Source: Arbacia lixula (Eukaryota; Echinodermata; Echinoidea; Arbacioida; Arbaciidae). Taken from it: 64,000 bases of DNA. The translations under genes and the position numbers were made by a program. Numbering within the stretch: position 1 is the stretch's first letter; each line of letters begins with the position of its first letter. The notes below the pieces were generated by a model. The model searched no databases, was not told where the DNA came from, and worked only from the letters and a program-made list of their open reading frames with translations. This document shows positions 12,601 to 25,735 of this stretch, piece after piece. The stretch spans positions 3,401,357-3,465,356 of the forward strand of contig OZ022583.1 of the NCBI GenBank assembly GCA_963669155.1. Direction: 5' to 3'.

Positions 12601-15600
12601 GAGAGCAGGTCACATGGAATATTAGTTAACCTTTACGATGTGAAGTTTGTCTGGAGGACAATCATGACGTTTGCAAGTGGGTAACCTTTGACCTTTTGTG
12701 TACCAGACAAACTACTTCTCTAAGGGATGATGACTGATTGATGGTAAAAGAATACACAAGTGGCACGTTAACTCTTAAAGCTGGATCGACCAGGAACTCA
12801 AGAGGGCGTTGATCAAACTTAGTCCAGTACTTTAAGCCGTAATAATAACCTTATCTTCACTTCGAGCTTCTAAGTCAGCGAAAACAAAAATAACAATGTC
12901 TGAATACTTATTTCCTCATGTTCCAACAGGAAAACATAGGTAATTATGCAATTTTCGTGTTTTGACGCCAAAGAAAACCATGTCAAGCTCCTCTAACTCT
13001 ATAAATTACTATTTGTGACATGTGTGTATGTCTTTTTCACCAGCGATGCACGCATTTCGGCACAGAGAGAGAGAGAGAAAGAGAGAGAGAGAGGGGGGGG
13101 GGGGGGGGTGAGAGTTACATTACTGCCATGCACGTATGGACATGGATATGGATATGGATATGGATGTGGGTGGGTGAGAGAACATGAGACTGTACCTGAT
13201 GTGTTTATTGAGAACTACCCGGGAGTTTAGGCTAAAAGATGTGTTATCAAAACTTTGTCGACATTGACCTGATAGTCACTGATGTAAAAATTGTTATTTA
13301 CACAGGACCTTCCATTGATGTTATGATAGGTATGCGTTTTAATTAGAAATTGTTTGATAGTAGGGGCTTTCAATGAGAATAGACACATGATGAACGGAAT
13401 GCATAGCAAGAAACTCAAGAATGGAAATAAATGAGTAAGTACTTTCTTCGACACAACATTAAGTTCCATCATGATTTCCCCTAATTTGATATGAAATATT
13501 CGGAAAAAGCTGAATATGAAATTTGACGTCCCGTACCGCCACACGGAATCATAGTAAACTTACAGACCGACAGGCAAAGCATGCATACACACATATACAT
13601 AATTATCATGATTATAAACACATACACATACTTGCATGAAGCTAATTTACATTTCACGCATGCTTGTTGGCATGTGCAAACATTCTAAAGTAGAGTGTGA
13701 TGTGATCATGCAATTAATATTATCATTCCTAACACCCACACGCTCTTTGCTGATCATTCTCCCTTCCCTTGCACACCCACTTCTTTCTACAACCCCCACA
13801 TCTCACTCACAACATCAGACTGTGTGCCTCTCTTCCGTAAGACTCTACTTCAGCTGTCGAAATGAATTCTTGGCGTATTATATGACAGAGAGTCTATGAG
13901 TAGTCTCACGTCTAGACTGGAGGATTGTTCCTTTCAAAAGCTGAAAACATGTGACTATTATTCCTAGGAGACCAACTGATTATCGTTTATATGTAGACCT
14001 ATTTCCTTGGTGGCTCCCCATTAAATAGTTTTACCGGTGCTCAGCTTGCTTCCCATGGAGGCATACACGACGATTGTAGAGACGAATAATTGTAAATGAT
14101 GTTACAGCTACTTGAAGGATCAATTATTCCACAGCATGGAAACGAGACTAAACTTGTTAGTGCTATGTGCCGACCGCCCGCTCAAACGCCAAACACGCCG
14201 CATGGGGCCACAGCACGATGCGCTGCCATCAAGGGCAGTCTGAAATAATGATGTCAACGGATACCACAGCGATTGTTCTACATCTGACATGAATAGTATC
14301 ATGTATACCTAAACACCGTATGTGTCATTAGTGCATTAATGTTACATCAGCACACACCGACCACATAACCTACTTTGTCTGCTAACCTATTTGACGTCTT
14401 AACCCTTTTCCCGCTGTCCCTGGATCTTTGTACTGGTAGTTTACTCTTCTTTGATACATGATGCCATATGCAAGGCTGACATGTGGGATGTATGCACATT
14501 GCTGGTGACAATATACACACGTGATACATACAAAGTTAACCCTCTCATTTCCATTGACATGAATATACAACGAAGCAAATCTACCAGGGCTTGGTATACT
14601 GTTAAGTTGAATGCAAATCTCCTGAAGCCGGGACTGGCCACATATCTTCAGTAGATCGTGAGCGTGAGCACCTAGTTCTAACAGCAGAGGACGACATCCT
14701 TTTCCAAAAAAAAATCCTGAAATGAAGAGGAAATTACAATGTTACAGTGTATGCCTACCTCAACCAAAATATTCAATTCAAATAATGTACTGATATTTGT
14801 TTTCGTCTGGCATTAATAGATTCATGTAAATGGAAATTACGATGTCACTTTGTGCGGCCTCGTTGTATTAGCATTGTATGAAGATCACCCTGTGCCAATA
14901 GTTTAACCATGCCCGTAGCAGTCTATATGTGTATACTACATCATCAATATTTCTAATAAATTGGCAAAGGTTGTGGCTCAAGGATGGTATAAGATTCATG
15001 GGACAGGCTAGAGCACGCACATACGGACAATTCAATTTAATCTGATTTCCATAAAAAATAATATACAAAACTGCATTGATCTACTGTTTTTAGTATTAGC
15101 GGTGGAACCAACAAGAAGCACACATGCTTGCAGCAATTGCACCTTTCACACTTGTAAACACATTTTACCGGCAATTGATTATTAGGTCATAACAAAGTAA
15201 GTATAGATGGTGCACATACTATGATATTATTTTATTTGGTGTTATTGTTATTAATTCGAAAAACTTTATCTTTTACGTTTACTCATCTTAAAGGCTTACA
15301 TTTTCTTCGCTCATGTAATTATTACTCCATGTACACCAGCTTACATATAGATGTATTATGACCTAGCGCATTTACAACTTCTCTGCTGTCTCTCAGTTGT
15401 GCCATCTAGTTTTTATCGTAAATCGTAAATGTTTACCTTAACGCAATATTTATATTTGAGAGCAATCAATCAAACGTTAAAAGACTCTACCATGTCTACA
15501 CCAAAGCAACGAAACGCACAACCGTAGCATGGAGGCTCTGAAGAGTATTCATATGGTCATGAGGATGGGCCAAGATCACTCGCCGCCTGTTTAACTGAAT

Positions 15601-16075
15601 GGAATGTCGATCCCGGGCTCTTAATACAAATCATCTCCCCAGCGGCGGACGGGACAGAAAGCCAACCCCCCCCCCCACTACCCCACCCCGGGGGACCCTC
15701 TTCATCCTAATGTATGCCCTGTCGGGTAACATCGGTACCTGCTATATGAGTCTGGCTTCCAGGCGCTGCGTTCAAATATTTTTAACCCAAACTAAAATAT
15801 AGAGTCTAAAATTCTAAGACTAGTCACTATTGTCATTCGCTTGTTGTCCGAGCTGGAGAAGAAATCGAGAACGATTAGTCTACTGCACCCAGACCCATTT
15901 ATAGGATGGTTGTGATTTAAAAACGCTTAACAGCCTGGAAGCCAGGCTATGCTTTATGGGCAGTAAAGTACCCTGGATCATTCAAAGACAGTGTCTGGGC
16001 GCTTTGTACTACATGCATCAGGGGAGCAGGGAGACGGGGTGAGTGAGAGAGCGATGAAGTAAGGGAGAGAGGGGA

Positions 16076-16323
<248 letters not shown>

Positions 16324-16572
16324 CGGGGTAAATACAATCAAACAAAAGAAACGCTTTCCCCTTTCCTTAACTTATATTTGCTAATTAGGAATCCGGAAGA
16401 TTGATGCATAATCACTGTTATCTTTAGTGGATGTGAACATAACATACTGACATTGGACTAATAATTCCACGGTTGTCTCATGGAATTGTTTTGATGTAAA
16501 TGCATGTTTTCAAAATATCCACTTCAATCCAATACTTTTGTTGGGGTCACTGTCGCGCTTTTGCACCGGCAG

Positions 16573-16637
16573 TATACACACACACACACACACATACACA
16601 CACACACACATACACACACGCACACACACACACACAT
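16573..16637. repeat. (CA)n microsatellite
   Basis: An imperfect CA-dinucleotide tract interrupted by CATA and CACG variants. It is intergenic. Confidence 0.85.
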
Positions 16638-17957
16638 CGTAATACGGTGCAGCGTCTGGCCCACGACATCTAGCACACATGGGGATGATAGGCCTAGTAT
16701 GGGATAACTCTGTGTGACAAATTAATCAACTTCAGAGGAGGAGCTCGCCGATGCAAGTTTACTTTGCTATGCCATGTATGTGACAGGCGGCAGCCATTTT
16801 GAATTTCTCGACCCCAGTCTCTCACTGATATAGATCACGAGCCCGATACCTTATTCCCATTGCCACGATTTGGTAAAACAATAATTGGCTGTGCTATTTG
16901 AACACATCTTATTGCCCAATCACAGAACAGCACTGAACAAACATCGTCACAATTGATTAACGTTTAAAAGAATATAATGTTTCGATTGAGTCTATTAACT
17001 TCGGACTCAACGTATACGAGAAGATATGAACTGATCTATTGAAATATATTTCTTGGTGTTGCTACTTGCAGGGAGATAGAACTGCTGCGATTACATTATG
17101 GTAGTTACTCGTTTTCTTGTTAATTATTATCTGATATGACAATGCGTGTCTACTTTTCGTCAACTAAATGACCATTTGTATTCCTACATATTATTCCGCT
17201 ATATATGGAAGTATCAGAAGAACGAGGAAATTGAAGCACACGTTGTTAGTGTATGAGCGTGGGGAGAACGGAGGAGCAAGCGTTGAATTGAGGGCTTACA
17301 CATTGACCTGCAAGATTGATGAGACTGCTCATGGATGGGCGATTGGATGGAATCATAACAAACTGACAAACATCTGGACTACGATGTCAATGATTTATTC
17401 ATATCACAACAACCTCCATTCACGTTGTTGACTTTGTGTAGCTCCAGACATGCTAGATGTAGTACCATATCGGTATGTTTGCTGCAAGTATATTGATTCC
17501 AAGTTTCAGAACAAACAAAGTTATACATGTTCTTAGGGGCACTTGTGATAAGTTACACAGTAATCATGCCCATGTTGATGTTCTAATTGTGGGAATCCGA
17601 TTTCTCTTGTAATTCATACATGTTAAATGTGCTTCTCATACATGTCATATCCACGAGTGTCTTTAGGTTGTGTGTATATATATATATATGCGTGCATGTA
17701 CGGATGCGTACGTCAGTGCGTATGTGCGTGTGTGCGTATGTGCGTATGTGCGTAAGCTGTGAGTAGGTTTAGCTGTGCTTAAGTAGCTGAGGATAGCAAA
17801 CTGACACTTCAAATTTCAGTTTAGATTTGATTTCAATTTCATCATACACACTACCATTATAATATCAGCTATATACTGTTCCCGTTGTCTCCCATTCATT
17901 TAAGTCTTTCTTTGTCTGTATTTGTAGGTACATATAGACCCACGATATTGATAAACA

Positions 17958-20900
17958 ATGGCGTGTATTCCAGCAATCAACATCTCTGGCATTGACGACG
18001 AGCCTGCGAACCCAACAATTCCATGCATCACATTCGATTCATCCGATCAGGGCAGTGAATGCAGCTCCTCTTCGACGACGACGATCAACAATGAGGTGCA
18101 AACATCATTGACCACGGTACGAATCACGCCAGAGCCCCTGGATGTTGAACCACTACCCGGAGAACGAGGCCCACGACGACGGAAATCGGTGGTTGAGATC
18201 GAAAATACGACCATTACAGAGTCCTTTGCAATGGTGCCAAAGCCTTTGTTGGACGAAGGCGGTCTCATAGTCCCACCCGTATCGAATCGACGTCGGATCT
18301 CCGTGGCCCAGTGGAGGGACATCAACGCCTCCCTCTTCGATAAACGTATTCGGTTTGAAGACATCGCGAAGGAGGATGACGACAAGACCACCCTAAAGTG
18401 CAGCTTTCCGACTATCAGGAGAATAGAAGATACCTTCTGGCCGTCAAAGAGGGCGCTCATCCCGGACTACAGTTGCATGGAGGAGCTTGATCAACGTGCC
18501 ATAAACGTAAGAGTTTTATCCTCATTCAACATTTATTTCAATACATTTTCAAACCGAAACATACAAACGAATGATGGAATATGTGTTACAAGAAACTAGG
18601 AACATGAATATACATATATATCAATTATTAATAATTAAACTTGTGTAAAAAGTTGACTTGAACACAGAAAGCAGAAGAGTTTCCATGCTTGCCTCCCCCT
18701 AGTGGAAAGAAGATTAGTGGAAAGAAGAAGTGTTAAGTTGTCAAATTCCCCAGTTTATGTAAGCATGGTAAGTGAGTACACAATTTTCCAGATTCGAATG
18801 ATATGTGTTGTCCGTATTCATAACGATTGTCATACCACAGGAGTCGTATGTTAATCATTTTATACATTGAAATATTACATTTTGATTTTAAATGGCTGTT
18901 AAACGGCTCAGGACTATGAGCTTCATTACCATAATATAGGTTAGCAATGAGTTCTCGCTACACTAATGAATATTTTTTTTACGTTTACTTTTTCCGATTC
19001 CTTGCGTTCTGAATAGGGCCCCGGTGTACCAATAGATGACATCACATCATTAGTATCTGATCTTACATCTTCTGTTGACGGCGATCTTTCTAAGTTCAGG
19101 GTTCTTTTCCGCTGGATCTCGCACAATATTTCGTACGACACGAACTTCCTGGACACCGGTGAAAGGCCCGACCAATCGCCTTCGACGGTCTTACGAACTG
19201 GCGAGGCTGTTTGTGAAGGGTTCAGCCAGCTTCTCTGTGAGATGTGCAAGTAAGCATTAATTATGTTTTCATTTACCAATTGAGGCATTGTGTAACTTGC
19301 CAGAAATGTGTAAAATGAAGGAAATAAGGTTAACTATGTTTGACCATCTAATGTGATCTTCGTATGTCTTACACTTGGTAAATTTGAAACATCACACAAA
19401 CAACGTACACGGCCTTACCTTACGCGTTCTAAATGATTCTTTTTGAAATAAACAACAGCCCTTTACGTGTACTATTAATGATAAACATATAAGGAATTAC
19501 CAACCTCTCTCCTATTGTATCTACAGCTTGGCAGGCATCTTGTGTGAGTCCGTTGTCGGTGTGTCCAAAGCCATTGGCTTCTCTCCGGGGGCGACGGAAT
19601 ATTTGAGGGACCAAGGGCGCCACGCCTGGAACATGGTGCATATTGGAGACCAGTTGTTTCCTTGCGACTCCGCCTGGGCTGCAGGAATCTCAAGTAAGTT
19701 CGAATCTTACCTTCTTCACCCTGTTCTAGACCAGTTTCCACATGTTCTAGGCTACGGTGTCTACTGCTTTTGAATCACTTCTGCAGTTATAATTATTATG
19801 ACGAAGTATGGACATTTATGCTGATAATTCTCCTTCGACTTCCCTCCAAGATGCAAGGATGACAGGATGCACAATAAATTCTATGTGTCAAGACTTGCTT
19901 ATGATTGCAAAACTTTATGAATGTGGCAATGCATGCCGAAGCCTATGTCCACGCACTCCACAGCCTGGAGTCTAGACTGTATTAGGATTTTGATAATGGT
20001 AACTGTATTGTACAGTAAAGGGTTTTAATTGGTATTATGCAATGGCCAGTTTTTGGACTATTTTATGACAGTTTGCATTAAAGGGAATATACTGTATGGG
20101 AAGACAAAAATCTTTAAAAGGTGATCGTGAGCAATCTTCTTGCCAATTGTCTTAAATTCATGTATTGTCCATTTTAGAAACTGAAAATGATTCGCATTTA
20201 AATGATCTACATTTGGAGTGATAGGTAGTTAAATCACAAATCCTCAAATGTTCGGGCCGAACATTTTGAGCATTTGTGCTTTAATCAATGAGACTAATGA
20301 GTACTCCAAATGTGGATCCTTTGATGGCAAATAACTTTCAGCAAGTTTCTAAAATGGGCAATACATGCATTCAACACCATTAACAAGAAGATTGCTCATG
20401 ATCACCCTTTTGAAGGCTTTTTGTATTCCCAGTAGGCCTACAGTATATGCCCTTTAACAGATAGGAATTAATTTAGTTCCACTTATAGTATTTGCTTTAC
20501 GATTTCAGATCGTGGCACAGACGGGCATTACAAGTTTGAACGTCGATGGGGAGAGGGCTACTTCCTTGCCGATCCAGACCAGTTCTCTGCTTCCCATTTT
20601 CCGATGCCTGAGGGCGCTGAACCTGAGTTGGACACTTGGAGTAGCAGCATCCAGGTAGGACGTGCAGCCTTCCTGTTCGAGCTGACCTGTCTGTCCCACG
20701 AAACGGGCGTGATACACGTCAAGGACAACAGGGTTCTGATCAGGATCAAGAGCGCCTTCCCTCTCGACTCTTTCTGCTACTTGACGGAGGGAGATCATAC
20801 TGGGAGGAGGATTCCTCAGTGCGTGTTGCAGTGGTGGGATGGCAACGTATTGCACTGCGATATTAGCCTCCCGCAAGCCGGCAGATATGTCTTTGCAGCA

Positions 20901-22886
20901 TGCGGCATGCTTCCCAATGGTCAGGAGGCTCCCAGTGCTTCCAGTCTCGCGAGCGTTGTCTCGAACCTCTACGGGACCCGTCTGATGACATTCACTATCG
21001 TGGCAGAGGGAACGGAACCCCCAATAACGCCCTCAATCACCTCGTCGGACAACAACGAAGTGTGGGGAGTTGACCCTCGCTTCATACAGAGGGGGTTTTC
21101 CCCAATTTCTCATGTCGGACCATACGTTGATGCAACGGACGGAAGAGCCTCGTTGAGCTTTCAACAGATCGGGGACATCATACCGCTCATACCGCAGTTC
21201 TCACGTCTTGACGATCCCGATGTCAACTTAGAAGAGTACGTTTACATGGAAACAGTTGCACAGAGATTGGTCTGCCATCTCTCCTGTCCAACGGCAGGGA
21301 AGTACCTACTCAGCCTGAAGATGAAACAAAAGGATGCCAAGTATCACCGTGCCGCGGCTTACATCGTATCATCCGCTAGGGAATTCGAGGGTAAAGACGA
21401 TGCTCCCGTGGCGTTCCCGAAGGGTCACAGCGGAATATGGGGACCAAACGACACGTTTTTCGAAATGGGGTTAACTGTCCGCGGTCCAGACTCATCTACA
21501 ATCCTCGCAACCAATGGGGAGTGTTATTTTGTCATCCGGTGCGATAAGTCTCCTAATCTGGAAATGAATTTGACTCTGCAAAGTTCTGGTTCTAAAGAAG
21601 AACTCAGGAATGGTCATGCGTTCATCCAAAGTGCCAGAGGAAAGAACACGACGACAGCTTCTATCAGTCTTCGTCTTTCTGAAGCAGGTATGTATGAGTT
21701 AAAGGTCTTCGCTCGAATCAAGCCTGGCACGGAGAAAACCTATGTGGGTTCGTGGATGGTTGTGTGTGAGGTACCGTCATGGAAATCCCTCTTTCCTAAG
21801 GGATCTGTGATTTGCGGGCCTACTGAAGAGTTTTCCAATCATGGACTGGCGACTGATCAAGAAGCTTTAGTTGAAACGGATGCCGGGGAAAGTATGATCG
21901 AGATAACGTTGACTCAAGAAATCTTCCTTACGTTTTCTTTAAAGATCGGGGACACTGAGAAGGATACGCACCAAGGGAAAGTGTTTTCAGAGCTCATGAA
22001 GCGTGAGGGCACATCCCTTGCCATTTTCAACTTCCGGCTCCACGAAACAGGGCTCTTCGCGTTCCGCCTCTTTGTAAAGAAAACTCCCAAACAAGAGAAA
22101 GCAACTTACGTGGGCATGTGGCTTATCGATTGTCACGAAGTATCGAGCAAGGACCCATACCCTCCGCGAAGTGGTTTGTGGGGTCCAAACCAAGTGTTCC
22201 ACAGCGCAGGCATGACGCTGGTTGATTTGGACTCGAGCTACATTAAGTTGCATGATGGCACTGGGCAGCTCTCCATAAAGCACAGTTCGCAGAGATCTGC
22301 TAAGAAGATGACGTATCGGCTGGACAAGGACGGAAAGAAATACGACGCTACTCGGATCATCAACGCCGAAACGCGTTGGTCATCGACATCCTCAACGGAA
22401 GTGGTGACGACATTGCACTTCCGTTTCGACCAGCGCGGCATGTTCGCGCTTCTGCTCTTTGATGGATCGAAGCAGTCCAACGCATTTGCAGGACACTGGC
22501 TCATCGACTGCCGACAACCAACGGAGCTACCACCCTTTCCCGAGCACTCCGGCATGTGGGGGCCTTCCGAAAACTTCCAAAAGATGGGGATGCAAGCTGA
22601 GAACATGGAGAGTTCCATCATTGTCACCGACGAAGCGGGCGAGTGCCAGCTCGATATCTCGGGTTCACTCATCTTCACGGCCAGCTTCCATCTCTTCGAA
22701 GGGATCAAGTCCAACCGTCTCCCGAAGGATCACCTGACACTGAACTACACCAATAACGGCAGGCACACGGTGGAGTGTCGCGTCAAGTTGCCTCATTGTG
22801 GGGCGTTTGGACTGCAGTTCTACGCCGCAGAGAAAGGCAACAAGAAGCTCAATAGCTGTGGCATTTGGCTGATTATTTGGCGTTAG
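17958..22886 (+). CDS. Kyphoscoliosis-peptidase (KY)-like transglutaminase-core protein, 4 exons, 1108 aa
   Basis: Exons are 17958-18506, 19017-19249, 19527-19693 and 20509-22886. All introns are GT-AG and the phases close to exactly 1109 codons. Residues 1-183 are a low-complexity, basic/acidic leader. Residues about 184-345 form a transglutaminase-like (TGc) core with candidate triad Cys249 (in AVCEGF), His293 (RHAWN) and Asp308 (PCDSAW), in the order and spacing of KY-type proteins. Residues about 350-1108 hold repeated beta-rich units. Five begin with a WG(P/V)-type motif near 502, 627, 751 (CGP), 874 and 999, and several end in a G-WL/MIDC-type motif. No signal peptide or membrane segment is seen, so it is probably cytoplasmic. 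In vertebrates KY is a muscle sarcomere-associated protein; enzymatic activity in this family is not generally established, and substrate and tissue here are unknown. The start is the first ATG after an acceptor-like site. Confidence 0.88.
20078..20457. mobile_element. Foldback MITE, family A, in intron 3 of the KY-like gene
   Basis: The element is one near-continuous inverted repeat. It opens with TTAAAGGGAATATACTG and closes with CAGTATATGCCCTTTAA, and the two halves meet at the perfect palindrome TGTTCGGGCCGAACA (about 20247-20261). Both ends carry TTAA. It encodes no protein. A shorter sister copy lies at 23515-23811, just past the gene. Confidence 0.8.
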
Positions 22887-22949
22887 ACATTGACGTCCGG
22901 TATACGTCCTGAACGTCCTGAACTTGAGGGTGGCACGTGTGACCTGATT

Positions 22950-22955
22950 AATAAA
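22950..22955 (+). terminator. Candidate poly(A) signal of the KY-like gene
   Basis: An AATAAA hexamer lies 64 bases beyond the TAG stop of the KY-like gene. No nearer canonical signal is present. Confidence 0.45.
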
Positions 22956-23514
22956 AATTCCCATAGAACAAGAGTTTATGTGGCATAAAGGGTTAACAAT
23001 TAAGCTGAGAGTACTGCGTGTGAATTTGAGTTCAGTAGTTTCCACTTGTTAATAATATTTTACTCGCACTTTGTTCATTAAAACTTGTGAAATCCATCAC
23101 TGTATTGCAAGAAACCTTAAAGGTAGGGCAGGCGTGTAGATTCATGTTCATGTATATATGTGTGTATTTTTGTGCGGTCTGTGAGGGAGGCGCTGGAGGG
23201 GAGGGGTGTGGCTAACCTCCGAATTATGTAAGAAACAAAAATCAATTGGCATAATTGGGGAGAGTGCATCAATACCATTTTTAGATCGTACTGAATGAAA
23301 ACCTAAAAAGATACAGAATAGAGCTCACGGGTCTGTGATTGTCATTTCACTTTTATTAGTTTGTATAATTAAGTTTCAATTAAGTCAAACATTAAACTAT
23401 TACAGGTAAGGTGAAATATATTAAACGAGACACATTCTGATGCGAACATGTTCACCACCGTATATCCGGTGTAATTCAAAATATATAGGGGAATACACGT
23501 TCTTTAAACATGTT

Positions 23515-23811
23515 CAAGGGCATATACTGTACTGGGAAGACAAAAAAGCCTTCAAAAGGCAATCGTGAGTAACCTTCTTGTCAATGGTCTAAAATTTATG
23601 TATTGTTCATTTTAGAAACTTGCTGAAAGTTATTTGCCTTCAAATGATCCACATTTGGAGTAATTAGTGATTAAATCCCAAATATTCAAAATGTTCGGGC
23701 CGAACAATTTCAGGATTTGGGATTTAATCCCTAATCAGTCAAAATGTGGATCATTTTAGGGCAAATAACTTTCAGCAAGTTTGTCTTCCCAGTACAGTAT
23801 ATTCCCTTTAA
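23515..23811. mobile_element. Foldback MITE, family A, second copy with a deleted right arm
   Basis: It has the same ends (CAAGGGCATATACTG...CAGTATATTCCCTTTAAA) and the same central palindrome TGTTCGGGCCGAACA (about 23694-23708) as the copy in the KY intron. The right arm jumps from the TTTCAGCAAGTTT landmark directly to TGTCTTCCCAGTACAG, so about 80 bases present in the left arm are missing. Confidence 0.78.
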
Positions 23812-25309
23812 AACATAACCCCCCTTTACTACGTTTATAAGTAACATAGGGAATATAATGAATCTACAAAAAAATCTGATTTTGTACCATACCGAACACT
23901 TTCAAAAAAGATATCGCTACTCTGAGGCGGAATCTAATCAAGATAATACAACATGACATGATTATGACATTATGACATGAGAAGGGAATGGGAAGCGTGT
24001 CCGATATGGCATATCGGACGCAATTCGCGTATAACTTGGACGTAAACATGGTATAAGGTATTGAACCGATAATTTCCCATAGTCTGGATTAAGCCGTATT
24101 GTTTCTTGGTAAATAAATGCCTTAACCTCAGTCCTAAGTGGCATATCTCCTACCATCGAAAGGGTTAAATCAAGCATATCCCAAGGATAGGAAAGCACCT
24201 TAATAACAAGGCTTGACATGAAACTAAAATCAAATTTGATATTTTATGTGATGTATATAGGCTACTCTGCATGCCCACTTTTGATTCTTCCCACATGCAT
24301 CGTACTTGCATGGTATGTCGCAAAGGGATAGATTATAATGTATATATTTAATTTGTTACCCTTTCCACACAGAGTGTAAAACATGTCAATCATCAAATGA
24401 AGGAGTGAAATAAAGACGTGATTCATACAATCTGCGTTATGTTTCCTGTCATTGCAGTAGTCTTAATAATGTTTGATTCGGTACTAAAAAGAAATGCCAG
24501 CGGGGTTAGCCTAGTCTCTTCTCTGTCATGTCTCTCTTAACGAGATTCATGATCAATTCAGGCCACCACTGACAACACGATTTGCCACGATTCTGCAGTC
24601 GTCACGGCCTATACTAGTAACTAGAAATGTGACGTCATCTTCTTGCACGTAGTAATTTTAGACATGTTGTTGTCTTGACAACATGCTCATATGACGACAC
24701 CACTTCGGTAGCCTATGGCCGGTCCCACAATTCATCCAGTCGCAGAGTCATATAAAAGATCGGATCAGATCGTATTGTCTGTGGTCGCCTTCATTCTCTC
24801 AATCCCCTGTAATGTTATCGGTTATGGTGGTTATCACGCTTATTTGCGTTTGTTACCATGGATACTATCATGCATGGTTATTGCCACCCTGCTTCCGATT
24901 TCTTTATTCCCACTTCTTTCCAAAATTTTTCTTTTCCTCCTCACTTTTTCCTTCGACCTCCTCACTAAAAACAACCTCTACCCATTCACTTTTCTTTCAA
25001 CTTGTAATTTTTATGTTGTATTTCTATTCAAGCCTTTTATTAGTTTTCGCCCTTCCTTCATATTACCCATGTTGGAGTATCGAGTATCGAGTATCGAGTA
25101 TCGAGTATACAATACGTCTCAACCTTTTTCTTTCCTATCTCCCATCTTTTCTATTTCCGTTGTGACGTTTTTCTTTATTTTGTCGTCCGCCTACTGTTTC
25201 GTTTATTTTGTTTTGCTGATTCTGACTTTGCTACACATTTTCACGAACCAACCACTCCCTTTCTTTTGTTTGTCAGTTTATGTGTGACTGTACATGCTAT
25301 TCTCCACCC

Positions 25310-25423
25310 CTCCCTCTCTCTCTCCATTTCTGATATATGTCTGTCTGTCTTTCTCTCTGTGTCTTCCTCTTTCTCCCCCCCTCTCTCTTCCTCTCTTCCT
25401 CCCTCCCTCTCTCTGTCTTTCTC

Positions 25424-25487
<64 letters not shown>

Positions 25488-25662
25488 CCTCCTGTCTATC
25501 GCTATGTCTCCGTTTCTCCCTCTCTATGTTTCTCTCTCTTTCCCACTCTCTTCCTCTCTCTTTCTATGTATATGAAATGATCTATCTGTCTGTCTCTGTC
25601 TGTCTCTGTTTCTGTCTCTGTCTCTGTTTCTGTCTCTGTCTCTGTCTGTCTCTCTTTGCCTC

Positions 25663-25723
<61 letters not shown>

Positions 25724-25735
25724 GTCTCTGTCTCT
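25310..25735. repeat. CT-rich satellite with (TA)n and CTGT variants
   Basis: It consists of CT dinucleotide runs (about 25424-25468 and 25670-25720), a TA tract (about 25469-25488) and a CTGTCT/TTCTGTCTCTGT section (about 25585-25655). Open frames in it encode only Ser-Leu repeats. Confidence 0.9.

Noticed and set aside
24715-25287. 190-codon hydrophobic open frame resembling a membrane protein
   Set aside because: Pyrimidine-rich composition alone produces Leu/Phe/Ser runs; the frame continues into a CT satellite, a second frame is equally open, and no domain or splice support is visible.
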